Of a stretch of DNA of 6,126 bases, positions 1 to 5,656 are shown piece by piece. Source of the stretch: Rubrimonas sp036788415 (GTDB taxonomy: Bacteria; Pseudomonadota; Alphaproteobacteria; Rhodobacterales; Rhodobacteraceae); the NCBI RefSeq assembly GCF_036788415.1, contig NZ_DAIQNN010000131.1:1-6126 (forward strand), given 5' to 3'. The translations under genes and the position numbers were made by a program. Position 1 is the first letter of the stretch. The number at the start of each line of letters is the position of its first letter. The notes under the pieces were generated by a model. That model was not told the origin of the DNA. It saw only the letters and a list, made by a program, of their open reading frames with translations, and ran no database searches.

Positions 1-76
1 TGGTGGGCCCGGCAGGACTCGAACCTGCAACCAAACCGTTATGAGCGGTCCGCTCTGACCATTGAGCTACAGGCCC
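1..76 (-). tRNA. tRNA-Ile2 (anticodon CAU, lysidine-type)
   Basis: On the minus strand this folds into a full 76-nt cloverleaf with an encoded CCA end. The acceptor stem is 7 bp (GGGCCUG with CGGGCCC, one G-U pair) with discriminator A. The D stem is GCUC/GAGC, the anticodon stem GACCG/CGGUU, the variable loop 5 nt, and the T arm a perfect 5-bp stem around UUCGAGU. The anticodon loop CUCAUAA gives CAU, shared by initiator Met, elongator Met and Ile2. Initiator is unlikely, because position 1 pairs with 72 as G-C. Pairs C4-G69 and C5-G68 are known determinants for TilS, the lysidine synthetase that converts CAU to an AUA reader. The overall sequence also resembles bacterial Ile2 tRNAs. Elongator Met remains the alternative. 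CCA ends at the window's first base, so its terminator is outside. Confidence 0.93.
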
Positions 77-92
77 CAGCACGCAGACCCCG

Positions 93-121
93 ACTTAGCG
101 CCGCCTGCGGGAGCCGGTCAA
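93..121 (-). promoter_or_regulatory. putative promoter of the tRNA gene
   Basis: Reading leftward on the minus strand, TTGACC (116-121) matches the sigma-70 -35 consensus in five of six bases. It is followed after 17 bp by CTAAGT (93-98) in the -10 position, which is a poor match. Transcription would start about 10 nt before the mature 5' end at 76. The stretch between the -10 and the gene is G/C rich, like the discriminator of stringently controlled stable-RNA promoters. The spacing and strong -35 support the call; the weak -10 limits confidence. Confidence 0.4.
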
Positions 122-204
122 TCGCGGGGCCGCGGCGGATCGAGATCGCGTTTACCGGATCGTTAAGATTTCGCGCCAAGTTTTTCGAAAGTCGAGGGGA
201 AAAC

Positions 205-209
205 GGAGG
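205..209 (+). promoter_or_regulatory. ribosome binding site of the diguanylate cyclase gene
   Basis: GGAGG lies 5 nt before the ATG at 215. This is a near-perfect Shine-Dalgarno sequence and fixes the start of the cyclase reading frame. Confidence 0.8.
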
Positions 210-214
210 TCGGA

Positions 215-1471
215 ATGCATGCTGCGCTGAATCGCGCCGCCGCCGGGCGGGCCGAGGACGATGCGGACCTGCCCGTCGGCGTCGTCCGCGCGCGTGCGGA
301 CGGCGCGATCGTGACGGTCAACGCGCAGGCGCGGGCGCTGCTGGGGCTCGGCGACGGCGGCGAGACCCACGCGACCGGCTCGCTGTTCGGATGGCTCGGC
401 GGAGATGGCGCGGCGCTGCGGTTGATCGCCCAACGGCTGCGCGCGCCGGGCGAGACGGCGCGGCGGCGGCTGACCGGACCGCAGGGCCGCCCGCTCGCCG
501 TGACCCTGGCGCGGCGGCGCGACGGCGGACTGGTCGCCTTGCTGGAGGACGACGCGGCGACGGCGGCGCTGGAGCGTCAGGCGCATGAAGCGCGGGCGCG
601 CTACGCCGCGCTCGCCGACTGGACGCCGCGCGCGGCGGTCTGGACCGTCGACCTTGCGGGCCGGATCGACAGCTGGAGCCAGTCCGCCACCCGATTCGAG
701 GGGCTCGCCGCATGCGATGCGGTGGGGATGACGCTTGGGGAGCTGTTCGCCCGCGCGCAATTCGACGCCGACCCCGACGCGCTGATCGCGCAGGCCCTCG
801 TGGAGGGCGCCGCGGAGGCGGAGGGCTGGCGGCGCGCCTGGGGCGAGGGCCACGCCTTCGTGCGGGCGACGTTGCGGCTGGTGCGCGACGCAGGCGGCGC
901 GCCGTCGGGCTTCGTCGCCGTGTCCCGCGCGGCGGCGGAGGCGTCGGCGGAGTCGGAGGAACTCCGTCGGCTCGCCGCGACCGATCCGCTGACCGGCGTG
1001 CTCAATCGCCGGGCCTTCTTCGAGCGCCTCGAGAGCGGGCGGCGGATGGCGCTGGCGCGCGGGGCGGGGCCGGCGGCGATCCTGTGCGATCTGGACGCGT
1101 TCAAGCAGCTGAACGACGCGCATGGCCATGCGGCGGGCGACGCCGCGCTGCGCGCGCTCGCCGGCGCCGCGCAATCCATGTTGCGCGCGGGCGATCTGAT
1201 CGGGCGGATCGGCGGCGACGAATTCGCTTTCGCCCTGCCCGGCGCCGACGCCGAGCGCGCCGCAGCGGTCGCCGAACGCCTGCGCCGCGCGGTCGAGACG
1301 CTCCATCTCTCCGACGGTCCGCTCGCATCGAGGGGGCTCGCCTTCACCGCGAGCTTCGGCGTCGCCGCGCCGGACGGCCCCGAGGAGGCGTTCCCCCAGA
1401 CCCTCGCGCGCGCCGACGCCGCGCTCTACCGGGCCAAGCGCGCCGGGCGCAACTGCGTGGCCTCGGCCTGA
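215..1471 (+). CDS. PAS-PAS-GGDEF diguanylate cyclase (cytoplasmic)
   Basis: This 418-residue protein should condense two GTP into the second messenger cyclic di-GMP. Residues about 18-112 look like a divergent PAS domain. A charged, probably helical linker (113-135) leads to a second PAS-like domain (about 138-237). The GGDEF domain runs from about 251 to 414. It has the opening DPLTG (257-261), a metal-binding CDLDAFK segment (291-297) with N300 and DAHGH (301-305) after it, and the intact active-site motif GGDEF at 333-337. The allosteric inhibition site RxxD is present as RAGD (324-327), exactly five residues upstream, so feedback control by product is expected. There is no EAL or HD-GYP domain, signal peptide or membrane span, so the signal is probably cytoplasmic. 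PAS ligands cannot be read from sequence. No partner gene is adjacent and it appears monocistronic. The catalytic domain is certain; PAS boundaries are approximate. Confidence 0.95.
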   Translation: MHAALNRAAAGRAEDDADLPVGVVRARADGAIVTVNAQARALLGLGDGGETHATGSLFGWLGGDGAALRLIAQRLRAPGETARRRLTGPQGRPLAVTLARRRDGGLVALLEDDAATAALERQAHEARARYAALADWTPRAAVWTVDLAGRIDSWSQSATRFEGLAACDAVGMTLGELFARAQFDADPDALIAQALVEGAAEAEGWRRAWGEGHAFVRATLRLVRDAGGAPSGFVAVSRAAAEASAESEELRRLAATDPLTGVLNRRAFFERLESGRRMALARGAGPAAILCDLDAFKQLNDAHGHAAGDAALRALAGAAQSMLRAGDLIGRIGGDEFAFALPGADAERAAAVAERLRRAVETLHLSDGPLASRGLAFTASFGVAAPDGPEEAFPQTLARADAALYRAKRAGRNCVASA

Positions 1472-1489
1472 GGTCGGGCGCTCAGGCCG
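1464..1489. terminator. possible bidirectional terminator hairpin between convergent genes
   Basis: CGGCCTGAG (1464-1472) and CTCAGGCCG (1481-1489) form a perfect 9-bp inverted repeat around an 8-nt loop. The two genes end only 10 bp apart, and both stop codons (1469-1471 plus, 1482-1484 minus) lie inside the arms. The position suggests a shared terminator. Neither side has a T-tract, so it may act weakly, need Rho, or mainly protect 3' ends. Confidence 0.5.
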
Positions 1490-2369
1490 CGAGCGCCTTG
1501 ACGATCTGGTCGCAGAAGCGCGCCGCCGCGACCGGCAGCGTGCGCCCGCGCAGTTGGCAGACATGCAGCAGACCCGGGCGCGCGTCGCGCGCGTCGAGCG
1601 GGCGCACGCAGAGCCCGTCGTCGCCCTCGGAGAGCCCGATCGGGATCTGGAAGGTGATCAACCGCTCCGCCTGCACATGCGCGCGGAGGAACTCGAAGCT
1701 GCTGGACTCGACCGCCGGGCTCAGCCTGACGCTCGACCGCGCCAGCGCCGCGTCGAGGATGTGGCGCACCCCGTAGAGCGGCGTCGGGACGGCGACGGGC
1801 CAGAGCAGGCAATCGCGCAGCCGCACCGGCCCGTCGCCGGCGAGCGGGTGGTCGGCGGCCATCACGGCGCAGACCGGCTGCGGGACGGTGAGCAGCGTCT
1901 GCACTTCCGCCACGCGCACCGGTTCGAACACCAGCGCGATGTCGGCGGCGTGCTCGACCAGCGCCTGCTCGGCGACGTCGCGGTCGCGCAGTTCGACGCC
2001 GAAGGTCACCGCCGGGTGCAGCGCGCGATAGGCGGCGATCTGGCGCGGCAGGAAGCCGGGCAGCAGGGCCTGGCTGCAGGCGATGCCGACATGGCCGCGC
2101 CGCTCGCCCGAGAGGTCCGCGATCTGGCTGCGCACGCGCTCCATGTCGGCCATCTGGCTGCGGAAATGGTGGATCACCAGTTCGCCCGCTGGGCTGAGGC
2201 GCACGCCGCGGGGCCGGCGCTCGAACACCGGCGCGCCGAGCTCCGCCTCGAAGGCGAGAATGCGCCGGTTGAGCGCGGTATGGGTCAGCGCGAGTTGCTC
2301 CGCCGCCTTGCGGATCGAGCCCGCGCGGGCGACCGCGTCGATGATCCGCGGCAGGGTGTGGTGGCGCAT
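1482..2369 (-). CDS. LysR-type transcriptional regulator of the divergent transporter operon
   Basis: This 295-residue protein has the usual LysR length and layout. The N-terminal winged helix-turn-helix spans residues about 5-64, with the family pattern GSIRKAAEQLALTHTALNRR (18-37) and the wing RRPRGVRLSPAGE (51-63). A linker helix (about 65-92) leads to a periplasmic-binding-protein-like effector domain (about 93-295) starting at GHVGIACS. I chose the ATG at 2369 because AAGGA lies about 9 nt before it and the HTH then starts at the normal distance. A GTG at 2405 would add 12 residues but has no ribosome binding site and falls inside the operator dyad. The gene diverges from the BMP transporter operon, so it most likely controls that operon and itself, with a transported compound or its product as co-inducer. 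The effector cannot be inferred from sequence. Family assignment is certain; the target is inferred. Confidence 0.93.
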   Translation of the reverse strand: MRHHTLPRIIDAVARAGSIRKAAEQLALTHTALNRRILAFEAELGAPVFERRPRGVRLSPAGELVIHHFRSQMADMERVRSQIADLSGERRGHVGIACSQALLPGFLPRQIAAYRALHPAVTFGVELRDRDVAEQALVEHAADIALVFEPVRVAEVQTLLTVPQPVCAVMAADHPLAGDGPVRLRDCLLWPVAVPTPLYGVRHILDAALARSSVRLSPAVESSSFEFLRAHVQAERLITFQIPIGLSEGDDGLCVRPLDARDARPGLLHVCQLRGRTLPVAAARFCDQIVKALAA

Positions 2370-2388
2370 CGCGGCGATCCTTGGTGAG

Positions 2389-2412
2389 CGGTGCGTTTCT
2401 CGCACCGGTGCG
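2389..2412. promoter_or_regulatory. putative LysR-type operator (T-N11-A dyad with a third half-site)
   Basis: A perfect 7-bp inverted repeat, CGGTGCG (2389-2395) and CGCACCG (2401-2407), surrounds the A/T-richer TTTCT. T2392 and A2404 give the canonical LysR T-N11-A spacing. The right arm also forms the 12-bp palindrome CGCACCGGTGCG (2401-2412), so GGTGCG occurs three times in alternating orientation. The site starts 20 bp upstream of the regulator's ATG and lies about 100 bp before the transporter's ATG. A pentamer or hexamer is too short to prove function, but dyad, spacing and divergent location agree with LysR biology. Confidence 0.6.
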
Positions 2413-2440
2413 GCGCGAGATTAGCAGACGACAGTTCCAC

Positions 2441-2462
2441 GCGGCGCCCCATACTGCGCCGC
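2441..2462 (+). promoter_or_regulatory. possible -10 region and second dyad before the transporter operon
   Basis: GCGGCGC (2441-2447) and GCGCCGC (2456-2462) form an inverted repeat whose 8-nt centre contains CATACT (2450-2455), a four-of-six match to the sigma-70 -10 box. No good -35 is visible 17 bp upstream, as expected if the promoter needs an activator. With a start near 2462, the T-N11-A dyad would be centred near -64, the usual LysR recognition position. The arms are pure G/C in a G/C-rich genome, so chance is possible. Confidence 0.3.
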
Positions 2463-2502
2463 AACTGCGACCTGTCCCGAAACCGGCGCCCCCCCTGACA
2501 GC

Positions 2503-2506
2503 GGAG
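2503..2506 (+). promoter_or_regulatory. ribosome binding site of the solute-binding protein gene
   Basis: GGAG sits 7 nt before the ATG at 2514 and supports that start, which also places the twin-arginine motif at the expected distance from the N-terminus. Confidence 0.65.
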
Positions 2507-2513
2507 ATTTGCG

Positions 2514-3626
2514 ATGATCCCGACCCCCTTCCTCTCCCGCCGCGGCTTTCTCGGCGCCTCCGCAAGCGCGGCGGCCCTCGCCGCCGCCGGTCTGCCCGCG
2601 CGCGCCGCCGGGCTGACGGTGGGCTTCATCTATGTCGGGCCGCGCGACGATTTCGGCTACAATCAGGCCCATGCCGAAGGCGCCGCGGCGGTGAAGGCGA
2701 TGGCCGGCGTGACCGTGATCGAGGAGGAGAACGTCGCCGAGACCGTGGACGTGCAGAAGTCCATGGAGAGCATGATCAATTTCGACGGCGCGGAGCTGAT
2801 CTTCCCCACCAGCTTCGGCTATTTCGACCCCCACATCCTGTCGCTCGCGCCGAAATTCGCGGGCGTGCGCTTCCAGCACGCCGGCGGGCTGTGGACGGAG
2901 GGCGTCCACCCCGCCAATGTCGGCTCCTATTTCGGTTACATCGGGATGGGGCAGTATCTGAACGGCGTCGTCGCCGGGCACATGAGCGCGAGCAGGAAGC
3001 TCGGCTTCGTCGCCGCCAAGCCGATCCCGCAGGTGCTGATGAACGTCAACAGCTTCCTGCTCGGCGCCCGCTCGGTCGATCCTTCGATCACCTGCCAGGT
3101 GATCTTCACCGGCGAATGGTCGATGGCGGTGAAGGAGGCCGAAGCGACCAACGCGCTGGTCGATCAGGGCGCCGATGTGATCACCTGCCATGTCGACGGC
3201 CCCAAGGTCGTGATGGAGACCGCCGCCGCCCGCGGCGCCTACATCTGCGGCTACCACGCCGACCAGTCGGCGCTCGCGCCGGAGAAATACCTCACCGGCG
3301 CGGAGTGGAACTGGGCGCAAGTCTACACGCAGATGGCCCAGACCATGCTCGACGGCGGGACGATCCCGAACTTCGTGCGCGGCGGTCTGGCGGACGGCTT
3401 CATCAAGATGAGCCCGCTCGGCCCGGCCGTGACCGACCCCGCCCGCGCGCAGTTCGAGGCGACGAAGGCGGAGATCCTCAAGGGCGGCTTCGCGGCGTTG
3501 CGCGGGCCGCTCAACGACAACAAGGGGAACGTCATCCTCGGCGAGGGGCAGTCGCTGGTGGAGACCGACGTCGCGCTCGAGAGCATGGACTATCTCGTCG
3601 AGGGCGTGCTCGGCGCGACCTCGTGA
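2514..3626 (+). CDS. BMP/PnrA-family ABC transporter solute-binding protein, Tat-exported
   Basis: This 370-residue protein is the periplasmic ligand-capturing subunit of an ABC importer related to purine-nucleoside receptors (PnrA, BmpA; COG1744). The N-terminus carries the Tat motif SRRGFLG (8-14), an Ala-rich hydrophobic segment, and a likely cleavage site after ARA (29-31). No lipobox cysteine follows, so the mature protein should be soluble in the periplasm, unlike the lipoprotein BMP members of spirochaetes and Gram-positive bacteria. Mature sequence opens with the first beta strand LTVGFIYVG and the segment RDDFGYNQAHAEG (44-56), which takes the place of the DxSFN..A..G ligand-site motif of classical members. 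Further family-like segments are ELIFPTSFGYFDP (94-106), NVGSYFGYIGMGQYLNGVVAG (135-155), LGFVAAKPIPQVLMN (163-177) and the GADVITCHVDG strand (219-229). First gene of the operon; its TGA overlaps the permease start. A nucleoside or other N-heterocycle ligand is likely from the family, but the exact substrate is unknown. Confidence 0.93.
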   Translation: MIPTPFLSRRGFLGASASAAALAAAGLPARAAGLTVGFIYVGPRDDFGYNQAHAEGAAAVKAMAGVTVIEEENVAETVDVQKSMESMINFDGAELIFPTSFGYFDPHILSLAPKFAGVRFQHAGGLWTEGVHPANVGSYFGYIGMGQYLNGVVAGHMSASRKLGFVAAKPIPQVLMNVNSFLLGARSVDPSITCQVIFTGEWSMAVKEAEATNALVDQGADVITCHVDGPKVVMETAAARGAYICGYHADQSALAPEKYLTGAEWNWAQVYTQMAQTMLDGGTIPNFVRGGLADGFIKMSPLGPAVTDPARAQFEATKAEILKGGFAALRGPLNDNKGNVILGEGQSLVETDVALESMDYLVEGVLGATS

Positions 3627-4717
3627 GCGACCTGACCGCCGGCACGCTGGCGCCTGCGCGCGGGGAAGGCGCGCTCGCCGCCATCGCACGGCGCGCCGAA
3701 GCGGTGGCGATCCCGCTCGGCGCGCTCGTCGCCGGACTCGCCGCCTTCAGCCTGTTCCTCGCGGCGCTCGGCCATTCCCCGGCGACGTTCTACGCGCTCG
3801 TCTGGCAGGGCGGCTTCGGCACGGCGTTCAGCTGGGAGAACACGCTGTCGCGCGCGGCGCCGCTTCTGCTCGCCGCGCTCTGCGTGGCGCTGCCGGCCCG
3901 GCTGGGGCTCGTGGTGATCGGCGGCGAAGGGGCCATCGCGCTCGGCGGGCTCGGGGCGGCGGCGGCGGCGATGGCGGGCGGGCCGCTGGCCATGCCGCTG
4001 ATGATCCTCGCGGCGATGGCGGCGGGGGGCCTCTGGATCGGCGCCGTCGGCTGGCTGCGGCACGCGCGCGGCGTGAACGAGACCATCGCCTCGCTGCTGA
4101 TGGCCTACATCGCCATCGCGCTGTTCAACCACATCGTCGAAGGCCCGTTGCGCGACCCGGCGAGCCTCAACAAGCCGTCCACGGCCCCGCTGCCCGAGAG
4201 TTTGCGCATCGGCGACATGCCCGGCCTGGGCGTGCATTGGGGGCTGGCGGCGGGCGTTCTGGCCTGCGCGCTCGCGTGGCTTCTGATCGAACGCACGCGC
4301 TGGGGCTTCGCCGCGCGCATCGCCGGCGGCAATGTCCGCGCGGCGCAGTTGCAAGGGTTGCCCGTTGGGGCGCTGATCGTCGGCTTCGCGGCGCTCGGCG
4401 GCGCCTTCGCGGGACTGGTGGGCTATTTCGAAGTGACGGCGGTGCATGGCGCGGCCAACGCCTCGATCATCGCGGGCTACGGCTATTCCGGCATCCTCAT
4501 CGCCTTCCTCGCCCGCCACAACCCGCTGGCGATCATCCCGGTGGCGATCCTCGTCGGCGGGCTGGAGGCGTCGGGCGGGCTCGTCCAGCGGCGCATGGGG
4601 CTGCCGGACGCGACGGTGCTGGTGCTCGAGGGCTTCGTCTTCGTGGCCATCCTCATGGCGGAGACGCTCTACGGCCGCTTCAAGGTCTTCGCCCCGGAAC
4701 GCTGGGGGCGGCCATGA
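3623..4717 (+). CDS. ABC transporter permease, BPD_transp_2 family (NupP/YufP-like, COG4603)
   Basis: This 364-residue inner-membrane protein is one half of the heterodimeric channel of the BMP-type importer. The start is the GTG at 3623 in the overlap GTGA with the preceding stop. No Shine-Dalgarno lies at the right distance, so translational coupling to the upstream gene is likely, and there is no better start before the first membrane helix (about 28-50). Multiple hydrophobic segments follow (about 78-97, 101-118, 121-145, 155-171, 203-222, 247-269, 280-297, 302-316, 331-347). Family motifs are GLVVIGGEGAIALGG (95-109), RGVNETIASLLMAYIA (149-164), a cytoplasmic loop with GGNVRAAQLQGLP (235-247) expected to contact the ATPase, and GYGYSGILIAFLARHNPLAIIP (285-306). 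The length fits this subfamily, which is longer than its partner because of an N-terminal extension. Membrane boundaries are estimated by eye. Confidence 0.93.
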   Translation: MSDLTAGTLAPARGEGALAAIARRAEAVAIPLGALVAGLAAFSLFLAALGHSPATFYALVWQGGFGTAFSWENTLSRAAPLLLAALCVALPARLGLVVIGGEGAIALGGLGAAAAAMAGGPLAMPLMILAAMAAGGLWIGAVGWLRHARGVNETIASLLMAYIAIALFNHIVEGPLRDPASLNKPSTAPLPESLRIGDMPGLGVHWGLAAGVLACALAWLLIERTRWGFAARIAGGNVRAAQLQGLPVGALIVGFAALGGAFAGLVGYFEVTAVHGAANASIIAGYGYSGILIAFLARHNPLAIIPVAILVGGLEASGGLVQRRMGLPDATVLVLEGFVFVAILMAETLYGRFKVFAPERWGRP

Positions 4718-5643
4718 CCGAGGCGGTGGATCTCGGCCTCTGGGGCGTTCCGCTCGCGATGCTGGCGGGCGCGATCCGCGTCTCGACTCCGTTCCTGTTC
4801 GTGTCGCTGGGCGAGTGCCTGACGGAGCGGTCGGGGCGGATCAATCTCGGCCTCGAAGGCACGCTCGTCTTCGGCGCGATGGCGGGCTACGCCATCGCCT
4901 ACGAGACCGGCTCGCCCTGGGCGGGGGTGCTCGCGGCGGCGCTGTCGGGTGCGGTGTTCGGGCTCGTCCACGGGCTGCTCTGCGCGCTGCCGCGGGTCAA
5001 CGACATCGCCATCGGCATCGCGCTGATGCTGCTGGGGATGGGCCTCGCCTTCTTTTTCGGGAAGCCCTACGTCCAGCCGGTCGCGCCGGACCTGCCCTCC
5101 ATCCCCTTCGGCTTCTGGTCCGACATTCCGCAGGTTCGGGCGGCGCTCGACGTCAACGCGCTGTTCCTGATCGGACTGGCCCTCGCGCTCGGCATGGCGT
5201 GGATGTTCCGCGCGACGCGCGTCGGGCTGATCGTGCGCGTCGTCGGCGACGGGGCCGAGGCCGCCCGCGCGCTGGGCGTCAACCCGCTGCGCGTGCGCGC
5301 GCTTTCGACTGCGGCGGGCGGCGCGCTCGCGGGGGTCGGGGGCGCCTATCTCTCGCTCTACTATCCGGGCAGCTGGAACGAGGGGATCAGCTCGGGGCAG
5401 GGCCTGATGGCCGTGGCGCTGGTGATCTTCGCGCGCTGGAGCCCGGTCAACTGCTTCTGGGCGGCGCTGCTGTTCGGCGGCGCCGGCGCGCTCGGGCCGG
5501 CGCTGCAGTCGGTCGGCGTGACCGGGGGCTACTACCTGTTCAACGCGGCGCCCTACGTGCTGACGCTCGGCCTGCTGATCGCGTCGAGCTCGCCGTCGCG
5601 CGCGCTGGCCGGCGCGCCCGCCGCCCTTGGCTTCAACCGATAG
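4714..5643 (+). CDS. ABC transporter permease, BPD_transp_2 family (NupQ/YufQ-like, COG1079)
   Basis: This 309-residue protein is the second channel subunit. Its ATG overlaps the previous stop as ATGA, and a weak G-rich stretch (4704-4710) precedes it, so coupled translation and 1:1 production with the first permease are expected. The signature of this subfamily, TERSGRINLGLEGTLVFGAMAG (37-58), is fully present. Other recognisable segments are LPRVNDIAIGIALMLLG (92-108), the cytoplasmic loop GDGAEAARALGVNPLRVR (178-195) that probably couples to the ATPase, and NEGISSGQGLMAVALVIFARWSPVN (222-246). About eight hydrophobic segments are visible. The protein ends in an unremarkable short tail and a TAG stop. 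The family call is firm; the substrate is inherited from the binding protein and is not shown by this sequence. Confidence 0.93.
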   Translation: MTEAVDLGLWGVPLAMLAGAIRVSTPFLFVSLGECLTERSGRINLGLEGTLVFGAMAGYAIAYETGSPWAGVLAAALSGAVFGLVHGLLCALPRVNDIAIGIALMLLGMGLAFFFGKPYVQPVAPDLPSIPFGFWSDIPQVRAALDVNALFLIGLALALGMAWMFRATRVGLIVRVVGDGAEAARALGVNPLRVRALSTAAGGALAGVGGAYLSLYYPGSWNEGISSGQGLMAVALVIFARWSPVNCFWAALLFGGAGALGPALQSVGVTGGYYLFNAAPYVLTLGLLIASSSPSRALAGAPAALGFNR

Positions 5644-5648
5644 AAGGA
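5643..5648 (+). promoter_or_regulatory. ribosome binding site of the formamidase gene
   Basis: GAAGGA lies 8 nt before the ATG at 5657, overlapping the last base of the preceding stop codon. It supports this start and separate initiation rather than a stop/start overlap. Only 13 bp separate the two genes, so they should share a transcript. Confidence 0.65.
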
Positions 5649-5656
5649 CTTACGAC

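Larger units (their letters stand above)
77..214. other. intergenic region between the tRNA and the cyclase gene
   Basis: This 138-bp spacer separates two divergently oriented genes. The left part holds the tRNA promoter candidate. The right part (about 150-200) is clearly more A/T rich than its surroundings and should contain the cyclase promoter, but I see no convincing -35/-10 pair there. It includes the small palindrome TTTCGAAA (183-190) and a lone GTTAA (162-166), neither enough to assign a regulator. Confidence 0.5.

Noticed and set aside
162..166. GTTAA as half of a CtrA cell-cycle regulator site
   Set aside because: The second TTAA half-site at 7-bp spacing is absent; the sequence there is CGCC.
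1..214. tRNA gene as an attachment site of an integrated element
   Set aside because: No integrase, no repeated tRNA 3' end and no composition change is visible in the window.
152..1564. Long open frame on the minus strand (470 codons) opposite the cyclase gene
   Set aside because: It is Arg/Pro/Gly-rich low-complexity translation typical of antisense frames in G/C-rich DNA. The plus strand encodes unmistakable GGDEF motifs with a good ribosome binding site.
1554..2387. Open frame on the plus strand (277 codons) opposite the LysR gene
   Set aside because: It has no recognisable domain and is rich in Arg, Ala and His as shadow frames are. The minus strand carries a complete LysR protein.
2370..2405. 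GTG start at 2405 for the LysR gene, adding 12 residues
   Set aside because: There is no ribosome binding site before it, and it lies inside the operator-like dyad. The ATG at 2369 has AAGGA at proper spacing.
2443..2492. GGCGCCCC repeated at 2443-2450 and 2485-2492
   Set aside because: An 8-bp pure G/C repeat is readily expected by chance in this composition, and it has no link to a known element.
2381..3622. A 5' extension of the first permease frame giving a 778-residue protein
   Set aside because: The extra 400-odd residues are Arg-rich nonsense lying out of frame across the entire solute-binding protein gene. The GTG at 3623 gives a normal-length permease.
2421..3689. Minus-strand open frame (422 codons) across the binding protein gene
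   Set aside because: Antisense shadow. The plus strand has a Tat signal and BMP-family motifs along its whole length.
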